Of a DNA stretch of 64,000 bases, positions 55,227-64,000 are shown piece by piece. The position numbers and the translations under genes are program-made. Origin of the DNA: Pseudomonadota bacterium (GTDB lineage Bacteria; Pseudomonadota; Gammaproteobacteria; Burkholderiales; Sulfuriferulaceae); assembly GCA_021845925.1 (NCBI GenBank), contig JAJZUW010000001.1, positions 55,224 through 119,223 of the forward strand, in the 5' to 3' direction. The notes below the pieces were generated by a model, which was given only the letters and a program-made list of their open reading frames with translations, did no database searches and was not told the origin of the DNA. Every line of letters starts with the position of its first letter. Position 1 is the stretch's first letter.

Positions 55227-55781
55227 TCAGGCGCGTTTGCGGAATTCGTGCGTGCGGGTGTCGATTTCGATCTTGTCGCCGATTTCAACGAACGCCGGTA
55301 CCGGGACTTCGAATCCGGTTGGCAGCTTGGCCGGCTTCAGTACCTTGCCGGAGGTGTCGCCACGCACGGCGGGTTCGGTGTAGATGACTTCGCGGACCAC
55401 CGTGGTCGGCATTTCGACCGAAATCGCCTTGCCATTGTAGAACATGACTTCCAGTGGCATGCCGTCTTCCAGATAATGGAGTGCGTCACCCATGTTGTCG
55501 GCTTCAATTTCGTACTGGTTGTAGTCGGCATCCATGAAGACGTACATCGGATCGGCGAAATAGGAGTAGGTGCAATCCTTGAAGTCGAGCTGGACGACAT
55601 CGAACTTCTCGTCGGCGCGATACACCGCTTCGGATGCGGCGCCGGTGAGCAGGTTCTTCATTTTCATCTTGACGACCGAGGCGTTGCGGCCGGATTTGCT
55701 GAATTCGGACTTCTGGACAACCATGGGCTCGCCGTTCACCATGAATACGTTGCCGGAGCGCAGTTCTTGAGCGGTTTTCAT
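55227..55781 (-). CDS. efp: Elongation factor P (arginine-32 type)
   Basis: EF-P helps ribosomes through polyproline stretches. The 184-residue protein starts [13 protein letters not shown], and the tip of domain I reads [15 protein letters not shown] with arginine at position 32. The Arg32 type is activated by rhamnosylation by EarP rather than by lysylation. earP lies 40 bases upstream on the same strand. Confidence 0.97.
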   Translation of the reverse strand: MKTAQELRSGNVFMVNGEPMVVQKSEFSKSGRNASVVKMKMKNLLTGAASEAVYRADEKFDVVQLDFKDCTYSYFADPMYVFMDADYNQYEIEADNMGDALHYLEDGMPLEVMFYNGKAISVEMPTTVVREVIYTEPAVRGDTSGKVLKPAKLPTGFEVPVPAFVEIGDKIEIDTRTHEFRKRA

Positions 55782-55821
55782 CGGGATGTTCCTGTGCAGG
55801 ATAGCTTGAGTGCGCAGTATT

Positions 55822-56943
55822 CTACCTGATCTGGCAGAAATTGACCAATGTTTTCGCCATGTTGGGCAGACCGGCCAGTTCGTCCGCGAATGCGGAAAAC
55901 GCCTGGCCAACCTGTTGCAGGCGGGCCAGCCACGCCAGCATGTCCATGCTTTCCGGCGTCATGCCATTCCAGGCATGCCAGATGTGTCTGACGGTATCCG
56001 CACTGGCGGAATCGGCATGTATCTGCCAGCGCTGGAGCAATGCATCCAGCTTGGCATGATGTGCATGGTCTACCTGTGGGTAGATATGCCAGACAAATGG
56101 TTTGCCGGCCCAGATAGCACGGGTGAGGGAGTCTTCGCCGCGAACAAAATTGATGTCGCACAGCCAAAGCAGCTGGTCATAATCATCTTGCGCCAGAAAT
56201 GGCACAATCTGCAGATGCACCTGGCTGTCCGGGTGAGCCTGCTGCCACTCGCGGCCAGCCTGTTCCAGCTGTCCGGCCGGTAGCGCACACCATATCCGTC
56301 GACCGCTGCGGTCCAGATTGTCCAGCAGATCGGCCAGTGGCGCGTGCCGGTAGCCGAACAGGGAAAAGCGCAATGCGCCTTCGTCAGGCAACAGACCGGT
56401 CCGCTGCCAGAAAGCGGCTTGCTGCCTTGCATCGGCGCGAAACGCATCCCGTTGCCGTAACAGTCCTTGTTCACGCAACAAGCCGCCGCTGCTGGTATCG
56501 AAGCCGGGAAAAAAGAAATATTCGATTAGCGGCAGACGCGGGTGGGGTGAAGGCAGACCATGACAACCCGCGACCCAGCTTTCGGCACTGAGATATTCCA
56601 GATTGAGCCAGCATGGCGGATGCGCGGCCATGCGTGCCAGATAGTTATCCGGCAGTCGGCAACCGAATGCGGCAATCACTACGCTGGCGCAGTCTGTGTC
56701 CGGAAAATCGCCCGCCGGCCAGCGGTGAATGGCAATGCCGCGGGCAACCTGGCAGTCCACATCCGGACGGACACCCGGCCACAATGCAACCAGTGCCTGC
56801 AGATCATCCAGCCAGAGACGCACATGCCAGCCATGTTCATCAGCCAGTTGCCGGGCCAGTCTGGCGGTGACCGCGGCATCGCCGAAGTTGTCGATGACCG
56901 CGCAGAAAATGTCGCACGAGGTGGTGTTCTGGTGGTATGGCAT
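55822..56943 (-). CDS. earP: EF-P arginine rhamnosyltransferase EarP
   Basis: EarP moves rhamnose from dTDP-L-rhamnose to Arg32 of EF-P. The 373-residue protein is a DUF2331-family, GT-B-like enzyme with the N-terminal [21 protein letters not shown] and the nucleotide-sugar site near [20 protein letters not shown]. The family is restricted to some beta- and gammaproteobacteria. The rhamnose donor genes rmlBACD are at 36.5-39.9 kb. Confidence 0.95.
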   Translation of the reverse strand: MPYHQNTTSCDIFCAVIDNFGDAAVTARLARQLADEHGWHVRLWLDDLQALVALWPGVRPDVDCQVARGIAIHRWPAGDFPDTDCASVVIAAFGCRLPDNYLARMAAHPPCWLNLEYLSAESWVAGCHGLPSPHPRLPLIEYFFFPGFDTSSGGLLREQGLLRQRDAFRADARQQAAFWQRTGLLPDEGALRFSLFGYRHAPLADLLDNLDRSGRRIWCALPAGQLEQAGREWQQAHPDSQVHLQIVPFLAQDDYDQLLWLCDINFVRGEDSLTRAIWAGKPFVWHIYPQVDHAHHAKLDALLQRWQIHADSASADTVRHIWHAWNGMTPESMDMLAWLARLQQVGQAFSAFADELAGLPNMAKTLVNFCQIR

Positions 56944-57145
56944 GGTTTGGCAGGTCGGTGACAGAATCGGAACCGGCTTTTGGCATCATACCGCGAATTG
57001 TGCGGATTGCGGGATTAAAGCCATGTTGTGGGCGTCATTTTCATGCCGTTTTGGCTATGGTTTTTATAAAAACAATTCATTTTTAATCTGATTGCCGGTT
57101 TTGTAGACTGAGTCCTGTTTCGTCAAGATCGATAGGGAGGATGTC

Positions 57146-58780
57146 ATGACCGGATTTCTGGATTCTATATTGCTGTTTGGCGCCCCACTGCTGCAATTGA
57201 CAATTGGCCTGATCCCGGCGGCCTGGGCCAATGCCAGGTCGCGCTGGATCGGGCGAATGGCGGAAGTGCTGGCTTTGGGGGCGCTGTTGTGCGCCGTTCT
57301 GGCCGGCATCCGCTTCTGGCGGCAAGGGGCGGAGTCGTTTGGCTGGATGCCATCTGCATCGTCAGCCACCCGGTATCTGGTGATCGATGGTTTCGTCAAC
57401 CATGTCACGCTGCTGATGCTGTTGCTGGTGTCCTTTGTGGGTGTCATTGTGACCCGTTATTCACGGAATTATCTGGATGGCGACCACAATCAGGGGCGGT
57501 TCCACAAGTGGCTTGCCATGACCCTGTCTGCCATTCTGTGGCTGATCGTGTCGGGCAACCTGCTGATGTTCGCCCTGGCATGGATGGCGACCAGTCTGTC
57601 GCTTCATCAGTTGCTGGTGTTCTATCCCGAACGGCCGGCAGCGGTGCTGGCTGCGCACAAGAAATTCGTGGCCAGCCGGCTGGGCGATCTGAGTTTGCTG
57701 ACGGCTGTGGTGCTGATTGCGACAACCCTGCATACCCTGTCGTTTGGCCAGCTGTATCTCGAACTGGCCAGCTGGCAAGGCAGTTATCCTGCCAGTCTGC
57801 GGATTGCGGCTCTGCTGGTGGTGTTGAGCGCCGGGCTGAAATCGGCACAGTTTCCCTTCCATGGCTGGCTGATTCAGGTGATGGAAGCGCCGACCCCGGT
57901 GTCTGCCTTGCTGCACGCCGGCATCGTGAACGCGGGTGCATTCCTGGTTATCCGCATGAGTCCGGTGATGGCGCACGCTCCGGTTGCCCAGGCGATTCTG
58001 GTGGTGGTCGGGCTGGTCACGCTCGCGCTGGCGTCGCTGGTGATGCTGACCCAGACCAGCATCAAGGTTTCGCTGGCCTGGTCAACCACAGCGCAGATGG
58101 GTTTCATGCTGCTCGAGTGCGGATTTGGCCTGTACAGCCTGGCGATGTTGCATCTGGTTGCCCACTCGCTGTACAAGGCCCATGCCTTCCTGTCATCGGG
58201 TAGTGGCGTGGATGCGTTTCGTGGGCCGGTGCTGCCGCACGCATCCGAGACCTTGCAGCCATTGCGGATGGTGCTGGTTCTGTTGGCCGGAAGCATGATC
58301 ACATACGCCATCGCCCACGGCTACGGTATTCTGCCCGAAACGCAGCCTGGACTGCTGGCAGTCAGCACCATCATTGCCATTGCCGTCAGCCAGTTGCTGC
58401 TGCAGAGCCTGACAGCCATGAGCGGGCGGGTGTTGCTGTCCAGCGGAGTCGGGCTGGCGATTGTGGTCGCGGTGGCCTACTTTGGCCTGCATCAGGTGTT
58501 CGAGGGCGTTCTGCAGTCGAGCGTCATGCCGGTTTCGCCCGCGCATGACGGTTTGCAGACCGGTCTTGCGCTGACGGTGGTTGCCGTGTTCATGCTGCTG
58601 TTTGTCGTGCAGGAAATTCTGCGCTGTCAACCAGCGATGCTGGGACGTTCAGTCTGGGTTCATCTGTACAACGGATTGTACATCGATGTGTATTTTACCC
58701 GGATGCTGCAGAAAATCTGGCCCGCGCCGACTCCCGCTCCCGAGACGAAGCCGTCGTCTCTGGCCGCCTTGCGTTCATGA
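57146..58780 (+). CDS. dabB: Inorganic carbon transporter membrane subunit DabB
   Basis: DabB is a proton-conducting membrane protein related to NADH dehydrogenase subunit NuoL. With DabA it takes up inorganic carbon. The 544-residue protein has about 14 helices. It shows the antiporter-like core: FVASRLGDLSLLTAVVL, then SAGLKSAQFPFHGWLIQVM, MEAPTPVSALLHAGIVNAG and LVAHSLYKAHAFL, which carry the conserved lysines and histidines. GGGAGG precedes the ATG. There is no other Nuo subunit nearby, as expected for Dab. Intergenic 56944-57145 shows no gene. Confidence 0.93.
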   Translation: MTGFLDSILLFGAPLLQLTIGLIPAAWANARSRWIGRMAEVLALGALLCAVLAGIRFWRQGAESFGWMPSASSATRYLVIDGFVNHVTLLMLLLVSFVGVIVTRYSRNYLDGDHNQGRFHKWLAMTLSAILWLIVSGNLLMFALAWMATSLSLHQLLVFYPERPAAVLAAHKKFVASRLGDLSLLTAVVLIATTLHTLSFGQLYLELASWQGSYPASLRIAALLVVLSAGLKSAQFPFHGWLIQVMEAPTPVSALLHAGIVNAGAFLVIRMSPVMAHAPVAQAILVVVGLVTLALASLVMLTQTSIKVSLAWSTTAQMGFMLLECGFGLYSLAMLHLVAHSLYKAHAFLSSGSGVDAFRGPVLPHASETLQPLRMVLVLLAGSMITYAIAHGYGILPETQPGLLAVSTIIAIAVSQLLLQSLTAMSGRVLLSSGVGLAIVVAVAYFGLHQVFEGVLQSSVMPVSPAHDGLQTGLALTVVAVFMLLFVVQEILRCQPAMLGRSVWVHLYNGLYIDVYFTRMLQKIWPAPTPAPETKPSSLAALRS

Positions 58781-58803
58781 TTCCAATTACCAGGAGAACT
58801 GCC

Positions 58804-61350
58804 ATGATGATTACCCGGAATCCTCACGCCGGACAGCTATCCGGCCGAACATCCGTCGCCATGCAAAACCAGCCAGTGGTGAGCGAAAAACTCACCGCCA
58901 TGATTGAACAGTCCTGTGACCGGATTGCGCCATTGTGGCCACTGAAACATTTTGTGGCGGTGAATCCGTTTTTCGGGCTGGCCGATCTGCCCTTTCAGCA
59001 GGCTTCCGACACTCTGGCAAGAATCACTGGCAATGGCATCTACATGGATCGTCAGTACTACCATGAACAGTTTGCCAGTGGACGCATTTCCCGTAGCGAT
59101 ATCCAGGAAGCCATCCGGCGTTGTGACAGCAGGCTTGCTGTCGAGGATGTCGTGCATGCGCTGTCGGAGCCAGCGCCCATGCCGCGGCTTGGCATGGCAC
59201 CGGTCAGCGAAATCCTGGAACGGGTGGAAGGCGGATTGTGGTCGAGTTTCGTGACCGAGCGCATCAGCCTGCATTGCGCGGCATATTTCGATCTTGGACA
59301 GGCGATGGTCAAGCTGCCCTGGCGTGGACAGTCATTGTATGAATCCTGGCGCATCGTGGCTGAAATCGATCACAGTCCGGCCATGATGGGTTTGTCGCAC
59401 TTTCGTCACGCCGTTGCCGGTCTGCCTGCCGATCCGTTGATGACCATTGCCGTGGCAGTGGAGGAACTTGGCATTCCGGAGTCAGCTCTTGAGCGTTATC
59501 TGCATGCCTCGCTGATCAGTATTGGCGGCTGGGCTTCCTGGGCGCGCTATTTGCGATGGCAGGCCGAACTTTCTGGCCGCAAGGATGGGGTGATGACCGA
59601 TCTGCTGGCCATTCGCCTGGCGTGGGACATGTTGCTCTACCGCGAGAAATTCTCTGCGGCACTGACCGCTCGCTGGCGTGAGATGCTGGCAGCCAGCATG
59701 CGTCCTCCTTCAGCCAAACGGCAGGCATCGGCAGAAATCGACCGCATCATGCTGATCGCCATGGAAGTCGGCTATCAACGCCAGCTGATTGCCGGAATGG
59801 CGCGGCCGGGCGGTGTGGCATCAGCTGACACAACCCAGGTCCGGCCCGATGTGCAGGCGGCATTCTGCATCGATGTCCGTTCGGAAGTGTTTCGCCGTGC
59901 GCTGGAAACAGTGGCGCCGGGAGCGCAGACCTTGGGGTTTGCCGGATTTTTTGGCATTTTCATCCAGCATGTGCCTCTGGGGTCGGCAGAGGGCCATGTG
60001 CATGTGCCGGTTCTGTTCTCGCCTGCCTATTGCATCCAGGATCGGGTGGAAAGCGGTCAGCGTAACCGGCTGGTCAGCCAGCGGCGCAAACGGCTTGCCC
60101 TGGCCAAGGCCTGGAAAGGGTTCAAGTATTCCGCGACATCCTGCTTTTCGTTTGTGGAAGCCACCGGGTTGAAGTATGGCATCAAGCTGATGAGTGACAG
60201 TCTGGGCTGGACCCGTCCGGTACCAGATCCACATTCGCAAGGTCTGGCTGCCTCGGTCATGGCGCAGATCAGACCGGACATTGAATCCGCTCCGGCTGAC
60301 GAAGGATGTGCGTCTGGTGGATTGTCCGGCATTCCGGAAGCGGAGCGCGCTGCCCATGCCGAACGGATCTTGAAGAGCATGTCGCTGACCGGTCCGTTTG
60401 CCAGACTGGTGCTTCTGGTCGGCCATGGCAGCAGCTCGGTCAACAACCCGCATGCCACGGGTCTGGATTGTGGTGCATGTGCCGGACAAACAGGTGAGGC
60501 CAGTGCGCGCGTCGTGGCAGCCTTGCTCAACGATGACAAGGTGCGTGCGACCCTGCTGCAACGCGGTATCCGGATTCCGGACGACACCTGGTTTTTGCCC
60601 GCCCTGCACGACACAACAACCGATGACGTGCGGATCTTCGATCATGACAGCATGCCCGCTGTTCTGGCTGCCGATCTGGGCCGCTTGCAGCAATGGCTGG
60701 AACAGGCGGGGGATCTGGCGCGTATGGAACGCGGAGCTGCCTTGGGCTTGCAGCATCTTTCCGATAATCAGGTATCCGATCAGGTGCGGGCACGCAGCCG
60801 TGACTGGTCGCAGTTACGACCGGAATGGGCGCTGGCCAACAATGCTGCATTCATTGCGGCACCGCGTGGCAGGACTGTCGGCATGGATCTGCAGGGGCGC
60901 GCTTTCCTGCATGAATACGACTGGCGTACCGATGCCGGTTTCCAGACACTGAAGCTGATCATGACAGCGCCAATGGTGGTGGCCAACTGGATCAACATGC
61001 AGTACTACGGATCAGTGGTCGATAACCGGCGCTATGGCAGTGGCAACAAGGTGCTGCACAACGTGGCAGGTGGCGCCATCGGGGTTCTGGAAGGCAATGG
61101 CGGCGATCTTCGGGTTGGTTTGCCTTTGCAATCGCTGCACAACGGCAAGGAATGGATGCATGAACCCTTGCGCCTCAGCGTGTTCATTGAAGCGCCGGAA
61201 CAACCGGTGGACGAGATCATTGCCGGCCATGCACTGGTCGCGCAGTTGGTTGGAAACCGGTGGCTGCACATCTTTCGGCTGGATGAAAACGGCAAGGTCT
61301 ATCGCCGGTTGCCGGAAGGCGGTTGGGAGGATGTTTCTGTATTTCTGTAA
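58804..61350 (+). CDS. dabA: Inorganic carbon transporter subunit DabA (DUF2309)
   Basis: DabA is the peripheral, beta-carbonic-anhydrase-like subunit thought to hydrate CO2 in one direction, driven by DabB. The 848-residue protein keeps the zinc/active-site set: C355 and D357 in AAFCIDVRS, H541 in LLVGHGSSS, C556 in LDCGACAG. Spacing between H and C (15) equals that of the Halothiobacillus enzyme. The start at 58804 follows AGGAG at 7 bases; an ATG at 58777 overlapping the dabB stop lacks such a site. A terminator follows. Confidence 0.94.
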   Translation: MMITRNPHAGQLSGRTSVAMQNQPVVSEKLTAMIEQSCDRIAPLWPLKHFVAVNPFFGLADLPFQQASDTLARITGNGIYMDRQYYHEQFASGRISRSDIQEAIRRCDSRLAVEDVVHALSEPAPMPRLGMAPVSEILERVEGGLWSSFVTERISLHCAAYFDLGQAMVKLPWRGQSLYESWRIVAEIDHSPAMMGLSHFRHAVAGLPADPLMTIAVAVEELGIPESALERYLHASLISIGGWASWARYLRWQAELSGRKDGVMTDLLAIRLAWDMLLYREKFSAALTARWREMLAASMRPPSAKRQASAEIDRIMLIAMEVGYQRQLIAGMARPGGVASADTTQVRPDVQAAFCIDVRSEVFRRALETVAPGAQTLGFAGFFGIFIQHVPLGSAEGHVHVPVLFSPAYCIQDRVESGQRNRLVSQRRKRLALAKAWKGFKYSATSCFSFVEATGLKYGIKLMSDSLGWTRPVPDPHSQGLAASVMAQIRPDIESAPADEGCASGGLSGIPEAERAAHAERILKSMSLTGPFARLVLLVGHGSSSVNNPHATGLDCGACAGQTGEASARVVAALLNDDKVRATLLQRGIRIPDDTWFLPALHDTTTDDVRIFDHDSMPAVLAADLGRLQQWLEQAGDLARMERGAALGLQHLSDNQVSDQVRARSRDWSQLRPEWALANNAAFIAAPRGRTVGMDLQGRAFLHEYDWRTDAGFQTLKLIMTAPMVVANWINMQYYGSVVDNRRYGSGNKVLHNVAGGAIGVLEGNGGDLRVGLPLQSLHNGKEWMHEPLRLSVFIEAPEQPVDEIIAGHALVAQLVGNRWLHIFRLDENGKVYRRLPEGGWEDVSVFL

Positions 61351-61369
61351 ACCAGGCATGGCAGATTTG

Positions 61370-61400
61370 GCAGGGCTGTCTGTGTGGCAGCCCTGCTTTT
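61370..61400 (+). terminator. Terminator after dabA
   Basis: GCAGGGCTG (61370-61378) and CAGCCCTGC (61388-61396) with a 9-base loop, then TTTT. The T tract touches the end of the truncated minus-strand frame at 61399, so it also marks the island boundary. Confidence 0.9.
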
Positions 61401-61479
61401 AGTCATTTGGGCGCCAGACGTCTTTAGTTAGCAGTTGTTCGATGCAAACCCCTAAGGTTTTTGGATTGGTGATATTCAT
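61399..61479 (-). pseudogene. Truncated 26-codon frame after the ATPase-TOPRIM gene
   Basis: An ATG overlapping the ATPase stop as ATGA opens a frame reading MNITNPKTLGVCIEQLLTKD, then VWRPND and TAA. Operon-like overlap suggests a real start of a following gene. The frame ends just where the dabA terminator begins, as if the rest was lost when the island was trimmed. It could also be a genuine short protein. Confidence 0.35.
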
Positions 61480-63296
61480 TGCGACTCGGGCGTTTTGCTT
61501 TCTGTAACCTCATCTGGCGCTGCAACACGGAACAGATCGACTAGCAGATCAAGCTTTTCATTAACCTCCATGGGAACGGACGATGGCGATACATGATTGA
61601 CCAAACGGTGTAACTCGCCCTTTCTGAGGAGCATCTGCCCTCCAATTCGCGTCGCGAGGCGTCGGAAAAAGTTCTCGGCAAATTCGCTGAGTTTGCGCCG
61701 CTCAGTCTTGGCTTCCCACAATACTCGGGCTAACTCAGTATTGGCTTGAGACCACGCGTCAAAATCTGCTTTGATATTATCAAACACCTGTTCCAGAACT
61801 AATTCGTTAAGCACATCATCAATGGCTTGCTGTGTCTGTTGAGCAAACAAATCGTTGCTGGGGTATTGCGCTTTGGCGTAGTTGCGCAAAAGTTCTGGCG
61901 TAATGAAGTAATTCTCGGCCTCGTAACGTTTCCAATAGGCCACTTGTAGCGCATCGTTCAATTGGCTTCGCCGATCTCGCCCGTCATTATCAAGAATCGC
62001 CAGTCCTTTGAGCTGGGGTATAAGATTGCGCAAACCGTTGAAGTGCTGCTGGGGTGTAACGCCGAATCCGCCTTCCACACGTTCCAACTCAGCCTCCATG
62101 TCCTGATCTGGGTAATTATTCTGTACATAAAAAGAGTTGATTCGTTCATCCCACATCGTGGCAACTTGATGATTCAGACGATTTGCCAGCGCGTGCAACA
62201 TATCTATATCCGTTCCACCTTCTACGTACAGGACGTAGCCTCTCTCACGGGCTTTTACATAGTGTTCTGCACCAAAATGCTTAAGACTGTTTCGTATGTC
62301 TTGTTTACTTGCCAGATCGTCAGATTTGCCATCCAACAAGAGAGTCAGATTGTTCTCCAGCGCTTCATCCAGAATTACCTCGGAATGTGTAACCAGTACG
62401 ACCTGAGAACCATTTTCGCTGGCGATGTCGCGCAACAGCACATAGACTTGCTTCTGACGCAGAATTTCCAAGTGGGCGTCTGGCTCATCCACAAGAAGGA
62501 CACTTTTTTTGTGTGAATATAAATAGGCAAATATCAATAACATCTGTTGGAAACCTCGACCGGATGACGACACATCCAGCGTCTCTTTCACCCCAGGCTG
62601 TCGGTATTGCAATGCTATGCTACCTCGTGCGGTTTCTACGGGTTGCGACAGTGCCACATTAAATAAACGTTGCATCAGAACCGTGATGTGTTGCCAATCA
62701 TCTGGGGATGTACGCGCTACCATCAGACACAAATTGCGCAGTACTTGTGCAGTTTGCCCCTGACCTAGCAGTACGTCGATGCGTCCTGGTTGCAGCAGCG
62801 GTTCCTCGGTTTCCAAACCCGACATCGGGTAGAGCAATTCGACCTTGAGCGTGGCAGCATGCTGAATCAATTCCATATTGCTAATGATAGATGGGTCTGG
62901 TGCACAATAAACCAGTTCATCTCCCTGATTGCGAAAGCGCATGGAAAGCGCGACCACTTTCCCCTTGAATTCTACGCCCACCGTGATCACCAGCGGCACA
63001 TCCTTGGTTCCTGTACGTACCTGTGTGTTGTGCCAGAAAAAGCGTGTGCGTTGTACGGGTACTGCGACAATATTCAACCGGTTCAGGCTAGTGGCTGTAC
63101 GCTCTTTGGCTGATGAGTCCTTGCGGGTGTCATACCACGTACGAACAGACTGTGACCACAGCGCCAACGCCTGAATGGCGCTCGTTTTTCCGCAGTTATT
63201 TGGGCCGATCAGAACGGCTGGGTGAGCCAGTTCGATGCGTTGTTTCTCACCAAAACGTTTGAAGTTTTCGATTTCAAGGTAGTGCAGCAGGCGCAT
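61476..63296 (-). CDS. AAA ATPase with C-terminal TOPRIM-like domain (OLD/PARIS-like)
   Basis: The 606-residue protein starts LLHYLEIENFKRF, as SMC/RecF-like ATPases do. It has Walker A GPNNCGKTS (31-39), an ABC-type signature region SSSGRGFQQMLLIF and Walker B VLLVDEPDAHLE (D270-E271). A TOPRIM-like domain follows with E359 in YVEGGTD and D436-N-D438 in LAILDNDGRD, then KRYEAENYFITPELL. This is the plan of OLD nucleases and of fused PARIS-type defence proteins. The ATG at 63296 follows AGAGGAG and overlaps the end of an hsdS remnant. Base composition is more AT-rich than the neighbours. An anti-phage role is inferred from family and context. Confidence 0.85.
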   Translation of the reverse strand: MRLLHYLEIENFKRFGEKQRIELAHPAVLIGPNNCGKTSAIQALALWSQSVRTWYDTRKDSSAKERTATSLNRLNIVAVPVQRTRFFWHNTQVRTGTKDVPLVITVGVEFKGKVVALSMRFRNQGDELVYCAPDPSIISNMELIQHAATLKVELLYPMSGLETEEPLLQPGRIDVLLGQGQTAQVLRNLCLMVARTSPDDWQHITVLMQRLFNVALSQPVETARGSIALQYRQPGVKETLDVSSSGRGFQQMLLIFAYLYSHKKSVLLVDEPDAHLEILRQKQVYVLLRDIASENGSQVVLVTHSEVILDEALENNLTLLLDGKSDDLASKQDIRNSLKHFGAEHYVKARERGYVLYVEGGTDIDMLHALANRLNHQVATMWDERINSFYVQNNYPDQDMEAELERVEGGFGVTPQQHFNGLRNLIPQLKGLAILDNDGRDRRSQLNDALQVAYWKRYEAENYFITPELLRNYAKAQYPSNDLFAQQTQQAIDDVLNELVLEQVFDNIKADFDAWSQANTELARVLWEAKTERRKLSEFAENFFRRLATRIGGQMLLRKGELHRLVNHVSPSSVPMEVNEKLDLLVDLFRVAAPDEVTESKTPESQ

Positions 63297-63429
63297 TAAG
63301 CAACTCCTCTTTGAATTCATACTGCGTAACTCGCCGCACATCGATTTTACCGGTGACAGCAGAGGTAATCAGTGCTTGGCAGTATTCGGAGTGGCGATCA
63401 ATCGTAAACGACCAGCCGCTCCACTTTGC
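63274..63429 (-). pseudogene. 3' remnant of a type I restriction specificity gene (hsdS)
   Basis: After a stop at 63430-63432 the minus strand reads 51 codons containing EYCQALITSAVTGKIDVR. This closely resembles the C-terminus of HsdS subunits (KRQALITAAVTGKIDVR type). The frame then ends at 63274, overlapping the ATPase gene by 23 bases. The rest of hsdS is missing. The overlap suggests the ATPase gene once travelled inside a type I restriction operon. Confidence 0.62.
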
Positions 63430-63673
63430 CTAAACCCTGGATAGGGCACATAGTGTCCACTTGCTTTTGGTGGACAGTATCTGAACCTTCTTGCACCAAC
63501 TGGCGGTGGAACTGATCGACGTTTGCATGGCTGCCGATGCTCGTACAGCAAAGTTTGGGCAGTACACCGGGGTCGGGCCACACCATTGCCTTCTGCAACC
63601 CGTCTTCTACACGTTTCAATGCTTCAATGATCTGACGATCTGTAAATTTCGACAGATTTATGCAGAACACCAT
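63398..63673 (-). mobile_element. Decayed IS3-type transposase OrfA remnant
   Basis: The frame starts with SKFTDRQIIEALKRVEDGL, which fits the N-terminal helix-turn-helix of IS3-family OrfA. It then loses the pattern, although DNA-level traces of the following PELC-REHG-type helix can be guessed. A 7-base inverted repeat TGTCCAC/GTGGACA lies at 63454-63476. The remnant borders the hsdS fragment. No intact terminal repeats or target duplication are seen. Confidence 0.5.
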
Positions 63674-63710
63674 CTTCGTGATGGAATTTTACTTTTAATT
63701 CCAACGTTTT

Positions 63711-64000
63711 TCAGAGGGAATTGCCCAGCTTTGCCAATTGCTGTTGCAGTTTTTCCAGGGTGTCGCGAAACTGGGCCAGCCGCTGTTTTTCCTGTTCTAC
63801 CACGTTTGCCGGTGCCCGTTCGACAAAGCTTGCATTGTCGAGTTTGCCTTCGCATTTGGCAATTTCGCCAGTCATGCGCGCGATTTCCTTGCCCAGTCGG
63901 GCCTGTTCGGCCGCCAGATCGATTTCGATCTCCAGCATCAGGCGAAAATCGCCCACGATAGCCACCGGCGCGCCGGATTCGGGCAGCGTGTCGCAGAGTG
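63711..64000 (-). CDS. valS: Valyl-tRNA synthetase, C-terminal end (partial)
   Basis: The minus-strand frame enters from the right edge and ends at 63711. It reads [18 protein letters not shown], then the coiled-coil arm [19 protein letters not shown] and [19 protein letters not shown], which are the hallmarks of the ValS C-terminal tRNA-binding arm. The catalytic part lies outside the window. Confidence 0.95.
   Translation of the reverse strand, partial: LCDTLPESGAPVAIVGDFRLMLEIEIDLAAEQARLGKEIARMTGEIAKCEGKLDNASFVERAPANVVEQEKQRLAQFRDTLEKLQQQLAKLGNSL

Noticed and set aside
61962-62516. 184-codon plus-strand frame inside the ATPase-TOPRIM gene
   Set aside because: It is antisense to conserved TOPRIM and Walker B regions and has no start signal.
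61476-63296. Gabija (GajA) assignment for the ATPase-TOPRIM protein
   Set aside because: No GajB-like UvrD helicase is next to it; only a truncated 26-codon frame follows.

Overview
The window is a gene-dense piece (roughly 60 protein genes, one tRNA, no rRNA, no CRISPR) of a moderately GC-rich betaproteobacterial chromosome. Order Neisseriales is the most likely placement. Supporting points are the glyA-nrdR-ribD operon, the EarP/EF-P(Arg32) pair, the fused-type RibD, long-form QueF, NudJ-MnmA, ClpS-ClpA and the dcd / Orn-Lys-Arg decarboxylase neighbourhood. The genus cannot be told from the sequence alone.

Layout. 1-393: three 140-bp tandem repeats. 398-4223 (minus): riboflavin/one-carbon operon glyA-nrdR-ribD plus a Na/Ca-type antiporter. 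4587-6768 (plus): Ala/Pro-rich lipoprotein, ygfZ, queF. 6781-11288: ffh, then divergently a YpjD-like membrane protein and a four-gene set of poorly known genes (including a lipoate-ligase-like protein with no canonical start codon and a YgfX-like protein). tRNA-Thr(TGT) lies at 11339. 11763-18956 (plus): small protein, rhlE, rppH, an uncharacterised gene, apbC/mrp, dcd, an AdiA/LdcA-like decarboxylase. 19017-21372: DMT exporter, LysR regulator, monothiol glutaredoxin with an IscR-like operator. 21475-29076: a cyanophycin cluster, with cphA and a second, P-loop-defective cphA paralogue on minus, facing an ABC transporter and a DUF1854 protein on plus. 29122-35764: CobD/CbiB-like and GyrI-like membrane proteins, cytochrome b561, prfB (with programmed frameshift)-lysS, a SemiSWEET, an Slp-like protein, an XPF/ERCC4-type nuclease. 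36517-39867 (minus): rmlBACD for dTDP-L-rhamnose. 39964-42537: clpS-clpA. 42775-48682: cold-shock protein, icd, Asr-like basic protein, nudJ-mnmA, orn, M48 protease, cytochrome c. 48684-53469: a two-component system next to a TonB-dependent receptor. 53591-56943: tag, a transglutaminase-like protein, efp-earP. 57146-61350: dabB-dabA, an inorganic-carbon uptake pair. 61399-63673: a small decayed defence island of lower GC. 63711-64000: the 3' end of valS.

How it fits together. Housekeeping functions dominate. Three groups stand out as systems. (i) Cyanophycin (Asp-Arg polymer) storage: two synthetase paralogues plus an ABC transporter and a DUF1854 protein, with palindromes in the shared promoter region. 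(ii) EF-P rhamnosylation: efp with Arg32, earP beside it, and the complete dTDP-rhamnose pathway 16 kb away in the same window. (iii) The DabAB bicarbonate/CO2 accumulation pair. The most clearly foreign DNA is at 61.4-63.7 kb: a remnant of a type I restriction specificity gene (hsdS) is followed, in the same direction and overlapping, by an intact AAA ATPase-TOPRIM (OLD/PARIS-like) gene. A truncated reading frame lies after it and an IS3-type transposase remnant before it.
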